DNA of 59,238 bases from Acidobacteriota bacterium (GTDB taxonomy: Bacteria > Acidobacteriota > Terriglobia > Bryobacterales > Bryobacteraceae): contig JANXXI010000053.1 in NCBI GenBank assembly GCA_025350695.1, positions 1 to 59,238 of the forward strand, read 5' to 3'. Shown here piece after piece: positions 15,454-23,366 of the stretch; position 1 is the stretch's first letter; each line of letters opens with the position of its first letter. The notes under the pieces were generated by a model. That model ran no database searches and was not told the origin of the DNA. It saw only the letters and a program-made list of their open reading frames with translations. A program made the translations under genes and the position numbers.

Positions 15454-16116
15454 CTATTTCTTCACGGCAAGGGTCAGTCCGTCTCCGATCGCAAGCATGG
15501 TGATCCAGATGCGGTCGTCTTTCGAAAGTTTTTCGTTGAAGGCGCGAAGAGCTACTGTTTCTTCGTCATTTACCGCGGGGTCAATCACACGGCCGTACCA
15601 AAGCACGTTGTCGACGGCGATCAGCCCACTGGGTTTGAGTAACTCAAAAATGCGGTCGTAATAATTACCGTAATTGGGTTTGTCGGCGTCGATGAAGGCG
15701 AAATCGTAAGTGCCGGCCTCACCGTTGGCGAGCATGGCGTCGAGGGTATTTGTGGCCGGGGCGAGGTGCAGGTCTATCTTGTGATCGAGCCCGGCTTCCT
15801 TCCAGTAACGGCGTGCGATGGAGGTCCATTGTTCGTTGATGTCGCAGGCGATAATTTTGCCATTTTCAGGAAGTGCACGGGCTACGGCGAGCGAGGAGTA
15901 GCCGGTGAAAACGCCCACCTCGATCGTTTTTTTAAACCTGCCCAATTGGGTGAGCACGGAAAGCAGCGCTCCCTGTTCTGGGGTGATCTGCATCCGGGCG
16001 AGGGGATCGCGCAACGTTTCTTCACGCAAACGGACCATGTAATCTGGTTCGGCGTGTGTCATTGACCGGATATACCCAACCAGGGCGTCGTTGATTTGAA
16101 TGTGTTGGCTTGACAT
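15454..16116 (-). CDS. SAM-dependent O-methyltransferase (caffeoyl-CoA OMT-like)
   Basis: 220 residues from ATG 16116 with GGGAGAAC upstream. The family signature is clear: Thr-Ile-Glu-Val-Gly-Val-Phe-Thr-Gly-Tyr-Ser-Ser-Leu (SAM motif I, about 64-76), Ile-Ala-Cys-Asp-Ile-Asn, Tyr-Asp-Phe-Ala-Phe-Ile-Asp-Ala-Asp-Lys-Pro-Asn-Tyr (metal and catalytic region, about 140-152) and Val-Asp-Asn-Val-Leu-Trp-Tyr-Gly-Arg-Val. These class I enzymes methylate catechol-type hydroxyls and use a divalent metal. The physiological substrate in this organism is unknown. It heads the transcript that continues into priA and the GNAT gene. Confidence 0.9.
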   Translation of the reverse strand: MSSQHIQINDALVGYIRSMTHAEPDYMVRLREETLRDPLARMQITPEQGALLSVLTQLGRFKKTIEVGVFTGYSSLAVARALPENGKIIACDINEQWTSIARRYWKEAGLDHKIDLHLAPATNTLDAMLANGEAGTYDFAFIDADKPNYGNYYDRIFELLKPSGLIAVDNVLWYGRVIDPAVNDEETVALRAFNEKLSKDDRIWITMLAIGDGLTLAVKK

Positions 16117-16160
16117 TGGTTCTCCCTATTGTAAGTGAATTTATCTTGAGGTAAAAGAGC

Positions 16161-16190
16161 TTGACTTTTATGATGGATTATTGACATAAT
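16161..16190 (+). promoter_or_regulatory. Possible sigma-70 promoter, TTGACT-18-CATAAT
   Basis: TTGACT at 16161-16166, 18-base spacer, CATAAT at 16185-16190, on the plus strand in the gap after the divergent O-methyltransferase start. It would drive a transcript across the tRNA-shaped relic at 16304. Motif match only; the region is A/T-rich, so a chance match is possible. Confidence 0.3.
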
Positions 16191-16303
16191 TACTTTCGGA
16201 GATGTTTGTGTTTATGACCACCAATTGCCGAGGATCGAAACCCCTCGCTGGTGCGGACTCACTGAATTACCGCATGGCAGTGGTCCCAGGCTTATTCCCA
16301 TTC

Positions 16304-16376
16304 ACGAGTATAGCCAAATCGGTAAAGTGCAGCACTTCTAACTCTCTATTTGCGGGCTTGATTCCCGCTATGTATC
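16304..16376 (+). pseudogene. Decayed tRNA-like sequence, tRNA-Arg(UCU) geometry
   Basis: If 16304 is position 1, every landmark falls where a tRNA needs it: TA at 8-9, GCC at 10-12, loop CTTCTAA at 32-38 (anticodon TCT at 16337-16339, Arg), a 5-base variable region, a perfect T stem GCGGG/CCCGC (16352-16356, 16364-16368) with a 7-base loop CTTGATT, and acceptor 3' strand TATGTAT. Pairing is damaged elsewhere: acceptor 5 of 7 with wobbles, anticodon stem about 2 of 5, weak D stem. This fits a tRNA gene in decay better than chance, but it is unlikely to be functional. No CCA is encoded. Confidence 0.4.
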
Positions 16377-16644
16377 AATTACCCCAAATCGATTGCTCGT
16401 AACGCAACTAGACAAAAATAAGCCACTTATCGCCACTTCTTGCATTCAGTGGTAGCAGTTTGGGGAGCTTTGGGTTTACCCAGTGAACCGCGATCTAGCC
16501 ATTACGGTGTCCTCACGGTTTCTGCCTATTTCTTCAGTTGGAAGTTCCAGCGGAGAGGCTCACGGCATCAGTCTGGACAACAGAAAGCTGAGGGAAACGT
16601 CATCATTCCAGAAAGCCCGCTTTACGATTGTAAGCAGAATATAT
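16377..16644. other. Gene-free stretch, no convincing content
   Basis: Together with 16117-16303 this is the non-coding part of a 582-base gap. Short frames on both strands (up to 72 codons) have no Shine-Dalgarno site, no signal or domain pattern and unnatural composition. I see no intact RNA gene, terminator with a T-run, or repeat array. The flanking tRNA relic and slipin pseudogene suggest the whole gap is eroded DNA. Confidence 0.5.
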
Positions 16645-16673
16645 TTGACTGTTATTGAATAAAGACAAATAAA
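16645..16673 (+). promoter_or_regulatory. Possible promoter upstream of the slipin pseudogene
   Basis: TTGACT (16645-16650), 17-base A/T-rich spacer, AATAAA (16668-16673), 25 bases before the slipin start at 16699. The -35 is good, the -10 poor. If real, the broken gene may still be transcribed. Confidence 0.3.
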
Positions 16674-16698
16674 GAAATTGATAAATGGAGTTATTCTC

Positions 16699-17762
16699 AT
16701 GTTGCCATGGCGAACTATTCAAGTCGGCGATCAGGAGCGCGCTCTACTGATCATCAATGGCCGCTTTCAGGAAATCTTGGATCCTGGGACGCATCGCGTT
16801 CCCTCATTTGGGCGCGATGTGGAGTTTGAGGTTGGTCAACTCAATTCGGTAGCCTACTCTGGGGCATGGGCGACATTCTTGCTGCAGGAGCGCCCCGATT
16901 TGATTGCCCAGTACTTTGTTGTGGTGGGGACCGGCGATACCGAAGTGGCAGTTATCAAGCTTAACGGTGCGGTGACGGGTGTTGTTGGGCCTTCGATGCG
17001 GCGTCTTTACTGGCGTGGTTCTAACAATTTGACGGTTGAGACAATCGACGCCGCAAAGAATATGGAGGTGCCTGCGGCTATTGTGCCGGTGCTGCCTCAC
17101 TTGGGCCGCGATATCCCGGTAACCGTGGCTTACATTGATGAGGGTCGAACGGGGTTGCTGTATCGCGATAACAAACTAATCCGTGAACTTCCAGCTGGAG
17201 TCTTCGGATTCTGGACGGCGAACGGAGTGGTGCGAGTCGAAGTAATGGACCTTCGCCGGCAGACACTGGAAATCCCCGGTCAGGAAAATTTGACCAAGGA
17301 CGAGGTGTCGATCCGGGTAAACGTTTGCGCGGAATACCGCATAGTGAATGCCCTACTTTCAAAGCAAAGTGTGAAGGATACACAAGAGCAGCTATACAAA
17401 ATGGTGCAACTGGTGGTTCGTCAGTCCATTGGCATGAAGACGCTGGCGGAGGCGCTTGCCGACAAGGGTAAAGTGGATGTGGTTTCGGCGCAAGTGCTGC
17501 GTGACGATGCGTTGGAGTTTGGCGTCAAGGTTGGCGAAATTGCTATCAGGGACATTATGCTTCCCGGGGGCAATGCGGGCCATTTTGAACCAAGCAATTG
17601 CGGGGCAAAAGCAGGCGCAAGCTAACCTGATCCGCCGGTGTGAGGAAACAGCCGCGACGTGTTCTTTGCTCAATTAGGAGAAGACGATGGGGGCAACCCT
17701 CTGTTAGTTCGCGTGAGAGAGATGGAGCCCTGGAAAAGGTGGGGCGGAAAGTTTCGATTTAG
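16699..17762 (+). pseudogene. Slipin/band-7 (SPFH) family protein, C-terminus destroyed by frameshifts
   Basis: ATG 16699 has GGAG 8 bases upstream. About 288 residues read as a normal slipin of the soluble-N-terminus type: Gly-Asp-Gln-Glu-Arg-Ala-Leu-Leu near 10-17, Leu-Asp-Pro-Gly-Thr-His-Arg-Val, then Leu-Glu-Ile-Pro-Gly-Gln-Glu-Asn-Leu-Thr-Lys-Asp before the band-7 strand and helices. At the GGGGG run 17566-17570 one extra base shifts the frame and the ORF ends at 17625. The proper sequence continues one frame over (Met-Arg-Ala-Ile-Leu-Asn-Gln-Ala-Ile, Glu-Glu-Thr-Ala-Ala-Thr, with two Arg-to-Cys changes), hits TAG at 17675, shifts again near 17690 (Asn-Pro-Leu-Leu-Val-Arg-Val-Arg-Glu-Met-Glu) and again near 17727 (Ala-Leu-Glu-Lys-Val) before the ancestral stop at 17760. 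The N-terminal 308 residues could still be made. Confidence 0.8.
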
Positions 17763-18799
17763 CTGTCGATTGGGCCAGCGAAACGTCTGTACAGAAATAC
17801 AAAATAGCCGACAACCAAGGCCATGCCTGGAATCCACCACATGAGGCCGACGGTTTGTCCGTAAGCAGGTGTTATTGAGTTAGCCACGGTCATCGAAAAC
17901 TGCTCAGCAGTAGTTGAAGGAAGGAGCATCGGAAAAATTGTGGCGGCGGCCGTAGCTATCATCAGCACCAAAATGGCCGAGGTTAAGGCGAATGCTCGTT
18001 TGCCGTCGACGCCGAATGCGGGCCGCAAAGCCAGGATAGACGCCAGCATTCCTAATGGCAGCAGAAAGGTTATCGGTCGATTCGCAAAGATTTCGAGAGC
18101 TGTCGGTCGAACGACAGACGTTCCGATAGTTGCCGTCAATGCCAATAGCACCAAGGCCGGCCATAATTTTCGGGCAAACAGGGTTACGCGGCCTGCGAAA
18201 GGCTGCGGCACTTTCAAAGCCACCCAGGTGGCGCCGTGCATGCCCAGAGCAGTTAGGGCTAGCAATGCGACTAGCATGGTGTACCAATCGAGCACCCCCA
18301 GCTCACCCCGTGCGCTGAAATCTGTCCAAAGAGGCAGGAAAAATTCGCCATCCTTGTCAAGTGGGACGCCGCGAATAATATTGCCGGCCGCGGCCCCAAA
18401 TAGAATGCATAGCAATACGCTCGAACCACCAAAGGCAAGGTCCCAAGCCGGCGTCCATGCTGGATGTTGAATATGGTTGCGGAATTCGATTGCAATGCCC
18501 CTTAGAGTCAAGCACCAGAGCACCAACATAAGCGGAAGATAGAAGCCACTAAACGAAGCGGCGAAAACGTTTGGAAACGCGAAATACAACGTGCCTCCTC
18601 CCGCTATCAGCCAAACCTCGTTGCCGTCCCAATATGGCCCGATGGCGGCCAACACTTGCCGCCTCTCGCCTGCGTTTCGGGCGACGAACAAGTGCACCAG
18701 CCCCGCGCCCAAATCGAAGCCATCAAGAACCACATACGTGGTGAACAGCGACAGTGTAAGGATATACCAGAGGATTTCCATGCTATTCGAGTGGCCCAT
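17759..18799 (-). CDS. cydB: Cytochrome bd ubiquinol oxidase subunit II
   Basis: 346 residues with about nine membrane helices. It begins Met-Gly-His-Ser-Asn-Ser, then Leu-Trp-Tyr-Ile-Leu and Leu-Asp-Gly-Phe-Asp-Leu-Gly-Ala-Gly near 25-33, the CydB N-terminal signature; Gly-x-x-Trp-Asp-Gly-Asn-Glu-Val-Trp-Leu near 51-61 is also diagnostic. CydB pairs with CydA to form the quinol:oxygen oxidoreductase of the inner membrane. Its start overlaps the end of cydA by 17 bases. Its stop overlaps the last bases of the convergent slipin pseudogene. No CydX-like small ORF is visible after it. Confidence 0.95.
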   Translation of the reverse strand: MGHSNSMEILWYILTLSLFTTYVVLDGFDLGAGLVHLFVARNAGERRQVLAAIGPYWDGNEVWLIAGGGTLYFAFPNVFAASFSGFYLPLMLVLWCLTLRGIAIEFRNHIQHPAWTPAWDLAFGGSSVLLCILFGAAAGNIIRGVPLDKDGEFFLPLWTDFSARGELGVLDWYTMLVALLALTALGMHGATWVALKVPQPFAGRVTLFARKLWPALVLLALTATIGTSVVRPTALEIFANRPITFLLPLGMLASILALRPAFGVDGKRAFALTSAILVLMIATAAATIFPMLLPSTTAEQFSMTVANSITPAYGQTVGLMWWIPGMALVVGYFVFLYRRFAGPIDS

Positions 18800-20102
18800 G
18801 TTCCAATTCGCGCTGGATCAGAAATAGATAGAGGATGCTGAGCAACCCGTAGAGCCCCAAGAAACCCAGCAGGGTAAACATTGTATTGCCGTAGGAAACA
18901 TTGCGCGAAGAACCGTCGGCGGTGCGCATCAACCCGTAAATCAGCCAGGGTTGGCGCCCCAGTTCGGCTGTCATCCATCCAGCCGTGTTAGCGATGAAAG
19001 GGAAGGGAAGCAACACCATCATGGTCCAAAGCAGCAACTTACTCTGAAACAAGAATCCGCGCCACAGCGCGAACGCGCCTAGAGCATGTACGGCCAGAAA
19101 GATCGTGCCTAGGCCAAGCATTATGTGAAAGCTGTAAAACAGCAGAGCGATGTTGTCCGGCCACTGATCCCGCGGAAACGTGTCGAGCCCCTTCACTTCC
19201 GCATCCCAACGCTTATACGTGAGAAGGCTAAGCGCGTGGGGAATCACCAGAGGGTTATCCAGTTTCTGTTTTTCAATATCGGGCTGCCCCATTACGGCGA
19301 TTGGCGCTCCGAATTCGGTGTGGAACAATCCTTCCATCGCAGCCAGCGTCGCCGGCTGATGCTTGGCCACCATTTGGCCCTGACGATCGCCGGATGGAAA
19401 GATCACCAGCGCACTGGCAGCCAGCCCAAACACTATTCCAGTTCTTAGAAACTCTTCGGCGTGAAGTTTATGCTTGCCGGAGATTAAGTAAAAGGCTCCT
19501 GCCGATGATACAGTCACCGCGCCGGTAATAACAGAGCCAAGCATGTTGTGAATATATTGCCAAAACGCCCAAGGATTGAACAGCAAGGCAGACAAACTCG
19601 ACAAAACAATTTCCTGATTAGGACCCAAAACGTACCCGACCGGATGTTGCATCCAGGCATCCGTGCAGGTGATGAAATAGCCGCTGAGCCATGAACCGGC
19701 GAAAACTCCGCCCGCGCTGAGCCAGTGCAGGAAAGGACTGACACGCTTTTCCCCGAAAACCAACAGACCCAAGAACGTCGACTCAAGGAAAAATGAAAGC
19801 ACACCCTCCATTGCTAACGTCTGTCCTATCACTCCGCCCGCTGCTTTCGAAAATCGAGCCCAGTTGGTTCCGAACTGGAACTCCATCGGAATTCCAGTAA
19901 CCACTCCCATAACGAAGCTCAGACCGAAAATCTTGATCCAGAATCTGGCGCATTGGTTGGCTTGTATGTCTCCCAAAAACCAAGCTCGGCTCTTCCAATA
20001 AAAGATCAGAAGTGCAAGGCCCATAGTCAATTGAGGAAAGATGTAGTGATAGGTAATGGTAAAGGCGAACTGCAACCGGTGTAGTGTTAGCGCCGATTCC
20101 AT
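18783..20102 (-). CDS. cydA: Cytochrome bd ubiquinol oxidase subunit I (short Q-loop type)
   Basis: 439 residues. CydA carries haems b558, b595 and d and the quinol site. Seen: Phe-Ala-Phe-Thr-Ile-Thr-Tyr-His-Tyr near 12-20 with the haem-ligand His, Trp-x-x-x-x-Gly-Arg-Gln-Pro-Trp-Leu-Ile-Tyr-Gly-Leu-Met-Arg-Thr near 380-392 (conserved GRQPW motif), and Lys-His-Gln-Pro-x-x-Leu-Ala-Ala-Met-Glu-Gly near 247-258. The Q-loop is short, as in the cyanide-insensitive (CIO/CioA) branch rather than E. coli CydA. Translation starts 5 bases after the thrC stop; cydB overlaps downstream. High-affinity oxygen use under low oxygen or respiratory stress is the expected role. Confidence 0.95.
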   Translation of the reverse strand: MESALTLHRLQFAFTITYHYIFPQLTMGLALLIFYWKSRAWFLGDIQANQCARFWIKIFGLSFVMGVVTGIPMEFQFGTNWARFSKAAGGVIGQTLAMEGVLSFFLESTFLGLLVFGEKRVSPFLHWLSAGGVFAGSWLSGYFITCTDAWMQHPVGYVLGPNQEIVLSSLSALLFNPWAFWQYIHNMLGSVITGAVTVSSAGAFYLISGKHKLHAEEFLRTGIVFGLAASALVIFPSGDRQGQMVAKHQPATLAAMEGLFHTEFGAPIAVMGQPDIEKQKLDNPLVIPHALSLLTYKRWDAEVKGLDTFPRDQWPDNIALLFYSFHIMLGLGTIFLAVHALGAFALWRGFLFQSKLLLWTMMVLLPFPFIANTAGWMTAELGRQPWLIYGLMRTADGSSRNVSYGNTMFTLLGFLGLYGLLSILYLFLIQRELEHGPLE

Positions 20103-20107
20103 AGTGC

Positions 20108-21286
20108 CTACCTTGGGAAAAGGGTTGAGTAGGCCTCCAGATATTTAAGACCCGCGCCAGTATTGTAGATCACCATGTTTTCTTCCGGCTTAAGGAATCC
20201 GCTCTTCAAAAGTTTTTCCAAAGCCGTAATACAAGCGGCGCCTTCCGGGGCAATGAATTGGCCTTCGTCAGCGGCCAGGCGCACACCCGCGTCCAGTAGT
20301 TCATCGTCTGTAACGGCAATGGCTGTCCCCCCGGATTCGCGGATCGCCTTCAAAATCAGGAAGTCTCCAAGGGGCTTTGGCACTCGTAGCCCGCTCGCGC
20401 AAGTTTCGGCGTTTTCCCAGAATTCGCTTCGTTCGGCCCCTTGTTCAAAGGCTCGGACGATGGGCTGGCAGCCTGCCACTTGGACCGCAATCATTTTCGG
20501 ACGCTTGGATCCGATCCAGCCGATTGTTTCCATTTCGTCGAACGCCTTCCACATCCCAATGATGCCGACGCCGCCCCCCGTGGGGTAAAAAATCACGTCG
20601 GGCAGAACCCAGCGCATCTGTTCGGCCAGTTCGTAACCCATGGTCTTCTTACCTTCAATGCGGTAAGGTTCCTTGAGCGTCGAAACCTCAAACCAGCCCT
20701 CCTCATCTTTTCGCGAGGCGACGATTTTGGCGCAGTCACTGATCAGACCGTCCACCAAGGTCACGTGGGCTCCGAAGGCCTTGCATTCAATGAAATTGGA
20801 TTGTGGGACATCCTTCGGCATGAAAATATGAGCTTCAATTCCCGCCGCCGCCGCATAAGCCGCCATGGCGCTTGCCGCGTTACCAGCCGAAGGAATTGCC
20901 ACTTTGGTCACTCCCAGTTCGGCGCACATGCTAATACAGCAGGAAAGTCCACGAGCTTTGAAGGATCCCGTGGGGTTAATCCCCTCGTCCTTCAGCCAAA
21001 GGTTTTTCATCCCCAGTTTTCCGCCAAAACGATCCAGATGTAGCAGCGGAGACCACCCCTCACCCAGGCTGACGATCGAACTGGGTTTCTGGGCGGGAAG
21101 CACCGGCGCATAGCGCCACATGCTGCGGGGACCGTTAGCCAACCAATCCCGATTCCAGTTTTCCTTAACCTTTTGAAGGTCATAGCGCACCAGCAGGGGC
21201 CACCCGTCTTTCGATAGATTGTGGAGCTTGCCCGCTTCGTATCTTTCTCCGGTAACGCTGCATTCTAGGTGGGTGATGGTGGTCAT
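20108..21286 (-). CDS. thrC: Threonine synthase
   Basis: 392 residues. The PLP enzyme converts O-phosphohomoserine to threonine. Seen: an N-terminal Leu-Glu-Cys-Ser-Val-Thr-Gly-Glu-x-Tyr segment replacing the usual zinc-ribbon-like start, Leu-Gly-Glu-Gly-Trp-Ser-Pro-Leu near 74-81, the PLP lysine in Asn-Pro-Thr-Gly-Ser-Phe-Lys110-Ala-Arg-Gly, Ser-Ala-Gly-Asn-Ala-Ala near 133-138, and the phosphate-binding Pro-Thr-Gly-Gly-Gly-Val-Gly near 236-242. Length matches the plant-like ThrC class. It is first in a thrC-cydA-cydB run with a 5-base gap, an odd pairing of amino-acid synthesis with a terminal oxidase. Pyridoxal-phosphate threonine dehydratase-like function is less likely. Confidence 0.92.
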   Translation of the reverse strand: MTTITHLECSVTGERYEAGKLHNLSKDGWPLLVRYDLQKVKENWNRDWLANGPRSMWRYAPVLPAQKPSSIVSLGEGWSPLLHLDRFGGKLGMKNLWLKDEGINPTGSFKARGLSCCISMCAELGVTKVAIPSAGNAASAMAAYAAAAGIEAHIFMPKDVPQSNFIECKAFGAHVTLVDGLISDCAKIVASRKDEEGWFEVSTLKEPYRIEGKKTMGYELAEQMRWVLPDVIFYPTGGGVGIIGMWKAFDEMETIGWIGSKRPKMIAVQVAGCQPIVRAFEQGAERSEFWENAETCASGLRVPKPLGDFLILKAIRESGGTAIAVTDDELLDAGVRLAADEGQFIAPEGAACITALEKLLKSGFLKPEENMVIYNTGAGLKYLEAYSTLFPR

Positions 21287-21411
21287 ATAGGAATGAAAAC
21301 ACCATCATAGCGAACAACAAACCAACCGTCGGGCCATTATTTTCTCAACGAAGCCGGTGTACAATACGTCATGAATTGGTGAGGGCTCGATTTACCCTCA
21401 TTTCCACCTTG

Positions 21412-22074
21412 ATGCCTGTGCTCAGAACATTGCTATTTTTGTCACTTACCGGACTGGCCGCCTGGCCAGCCGAGCAGGCAATTCTGCGGTCGGGCTTTTC
21501 CATTCGCTGCCAGAGCCACACAGTTGACGGTGATTTCGTTTATCTCCAAACTGGAACCGGAGTAGTTACCATCAAAGCTGTTGAAATCGAAGGGTTTGAG
21601 GCGGAAGTGACAGTTGCGCAAGCGCCGGCTATTGACGTGAAAGTGGCCGCGCCAGTCACCTCACCGCCAATTGTTAAGCCGATTCTCAGCGCAAAGCAAC
21701 TGATTGAATCCAAGGCGAATGCCTACGGAATCCCAGCTTCTTTCGTGCACAGCGTGGTGCAGGCCGAATCCGCATATAACGTGAACGCTCTTTCTCCCAA
21801 AGGCGCCATCGGGCTGATGCAACTGATGCCGGCGACCGCCAGATCCTTAGGAGTCGATCCTACAGACCCAGAACAAAATGTTGATGCCGGCGTACGTCAC
21901 CTGACGGACTTGTTGGTGCGGTTTCAGGACGACCCTCAACAGGTGCGGAAGGCCTTGGCGGCTTACAATGCCGGAGTGGGTGCGGTGGATAAGTATAGGG
22001 GAGTTCCCCCGTATCCGGAAACCCAAATGTACGTAGAAAAGATACTCCACCAGTACAACAATCTTCGAAAATAA
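21412..22074 (+). CDS. Exported lytic transglycosylase (SLT domain)
   Basis: About 220 residues from ATG 21412; in-frame TTG 21376 and GTG 21379 are alternatives and none has a clear Shine-Dalgarno site. A hydrophobic signal (first about 20 residues, ending Ala-Trp-Pro-Ala) exports it. The C-terminal 120 residues are a lysozyme-like SLT domain: catalytic Glu in Val-Gln-Ala-Glu-Ser-Ala-Tyr, then Ser-Pro-Lys-Gly-Ala-Ile-Gly-Leu-Met-Gln-Leu-Met-Pro-Ala-Thr, Asn-Val-Asp-Ala-Gly-Val-Arg-His-Leu, and Ala-Leu-Ala-Ala-Tyr-Asn-Ala-Gly. It cuts the MurNAc-GlcNAc bond in peptidoglycan. A TACAAT box (21360-21365) just upstream could be its -10. Divergent from thrC. Confidence 0.9.
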   Translation: MPVLRTLLFLSLTGLAAWPAEQAILRSGFSIRCQSHTVDGDFVYLQTGTGVVTIKAVEIEGFEAEVTVAQAPAIDVKVAAPVTSPPIVKPILSAKQLIESKANAYGIPASFVHSVVQAESAYNVNALSPKGAIGLMQLMPATARSLGVDPTDPEQNVDAGVRHLTDLLVRFQDDPQQVRKALAAYNAGVGAVDKYRGVPPYPETQMYVEKILHQYNNLRK

Positions 22075-22145
22075 CTTAGTAGCCCCTGACGCATAAACTT
22101 TTAGGCTAGAACATCCGTTATACAGTTTGAGGCATTCAGTCAAAC

Positions 22146-22316
22146 ATGAAACGGCGAGCAATGGTCGGCGCCGTGGCGGCCGTCTTCTCTATATCGAATC
22201 AACTCCTGGCGCAGACTTTCGGTTCAGGAAGTCACGAACTTACTCCTCGGGGACTGGTGCTCGTCATCCTTGGCGGGATCTTCATTCTCTATAAATTATT
22301 AGGAAGCCGGATGTAG
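22146..22316 (+). CDS. 56-residue exported/membrane protein
   Basis: A short gene from ATG 22146 to TAG 22314-22316, with GAGG about 10 bases upstream. The product starts Met-Lys-Arg-Arg, has a signal-like core to Leu-Ala-Gln near residue 23 (a likely cleavage site), a short polar loop (Thr-Phe-Gly-Ser-Gly-Ser-His-Glu), then a second hydrophobic span Leu-Val-Leu-Val-Ile-Leu-Gly-Gly-Ile-Phe-Ile-Leu, and ends Gly-Ser-Arg-Met. The signal plus one transmembrane helix is a coherent small membrane protein. It sits 71 bases after the transglycosylase on the same strand and may be co-transcribed. No family recognised. Confidence 0.6.
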   Translation: MKRRAMVGAVAAVFSISNQLLAQTFGSGSHELTPRGLVLVILGGIFILYKLLGSRM

Positions 22317-22394
22317 ATGCTTGCAAAGTGGCTATCCACTGTAGGATGCTAGAAGGTTTTCAAGCCGATATTCTTTGGATGCCAATTCTCCTCC

Positions 22395-23348
22395 ATGAAA
22401 GTTAGGGTTCTCTACCATGATCATTGCTTCGATGGCGCCGCTTCGGCCGCGCTGTTCACGCAATTCTATGCCGACAAATTCGCTCCCGCGGCGGAGTTCG
22501 CCTATACGGGCATGGCGCACAAAGCGGATCAGCTATTTGAGCCCGGGCTGTTTGATGGCGATGAAAATGCCATCGTCGATTTCAAGTATTCGCCCGATCC
22601 TCGGTTGACCTGGTGGTTTGATCACCACCAAAGCGCCTTTTTGACACCTGAAGACGCCGAGCATTTTAAGGCGACGCGTGGGGACCGATTCTTCTTCGAC
22701 CCTACTTACAAATCCTGTACTCAATTCATCGCCAACACTGTTCGTGACAAATTCGGGTATCAGAACCAGAGTCTGAGCGACTTAATCCGCTGGGCCGATA
22801 TCATTGATGGAGCCCAGTATTCAAGCGCCGCCGAAGCAGTTGGTCTAGGCGCCGCGGCAATGAAACTTACGTCCGTTATTGAAGGTTCACAAGGGTCGGG
22901 AACCGTGCAAAAAATTATTCGCATGATGCGTTCCCAGCCTCTTGACGACATCATCGCCGATCCGGAAATTGATGTGGTATTTCGGCCCCTCTACGAACGC
23001 CACTTGCAGTCTCTCGATCTGATCCGCAAACGAGCAATGACCGAAGACGGCGTCATCTTCTTCGATCTGGTGGAAGATGGCGTGGAGGGATACAACAAGT
23101 TCATCCCCTACTACTTGTTCCCCGAAGGCACCTATACCGTGTCCGTTAGCGTTTCTACCTTCAGGACAAAGGTATCGGTCGGTTCAAGTCCCTGGGCCCC
23201 CAAGCCAGTTACTCATAATCTGGCCACCATATGCGAACGGTACGGAGGAGGCGGCCATCCCAAAGTGGGGGCCATCAGCTTTCCTATCGGTGCGCTCGAT
23301 CAAGCCCGCAAAGCGGCTGCCGAGATTGTCGCCGAATTACAGGGGTAG
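22395..23348 (+). CDS. DHH-family phosphoesterase
   Basis: 317 residues. Motifs of the DHH superfamily: His-Asp-His-Cys-Phe-Asp-Gly-Ala near 8-15 (variant of the first Asp motif), Ile-Val-Asp-Phe-Lys-Tyr near 60-65, Trp-Phe-Asp-His-His-Gln near 73-78 (the DHH itself) and a DHHA1-like end Tyr-Gly-Gly-Gly-Gly-His-Pro-Lys-Val-Gly near 287-296. Members cleave phosphodiesters such as pAp, nanoRNA or cyclic dinucleotides with manganese. It lacks the sensor domains of GdpP and is nearer to stand-alone oligoribonuclease or PAP-phosphatase types, but is divergent. No clear Shine-Dalgarno site precedes the ATG. Stand-alone plus-strand gene. Confidence 0.82.
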   Translation: MKVRVLYHDHCFDGAASAALFTQFYADKFAPAAEFAYTGMAHKADQLFEPGLFDGDENAIVDFKYSPDPRLTWWFDHHQSAFLTPEDAEHFKATRGDRFFFDPTYKSCTQFIANTVRDKFGYQNQSLSDLIRWADIIDGAQYSSAAEAVGLGAAAMKLTSVIEGSQGSGTVQKIIRMMRSQPLDDIIADPEIDVVFRPLYERHLQSLDLIRKRAMTEDGVIFFDLVEDGVEGYNKFIPYYLFPEGTYTVSVSVSTFRTKVSVGSSPWAPKPVTHNLATICERYGGGGHPKVGAISFPIGALDQARKAAAEIVAELQG

Positions 23349-23366
23349 CGCCCGCCTCGATTCCCA

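Noticed and set aside
16222-16262. Second T-arm-like sequence on the minus strand near 16232-16250
   Set aside because: Only the T-arm-like hairpin is present; no acceptor or anticodon arm can be placed at tRNA spacing.
16202-16402. 66-codon frame in the gap before the slipin pseudogene
   Set aside because: No Shine-Dalgarno site, no domain; it runs through the tRNA-like relic.
22325-22345. DnaA-box-like TATCCACT
   Set aside because: Single imperfect copy with no cluster, no dnaA or dnaN nearby; not an origin.
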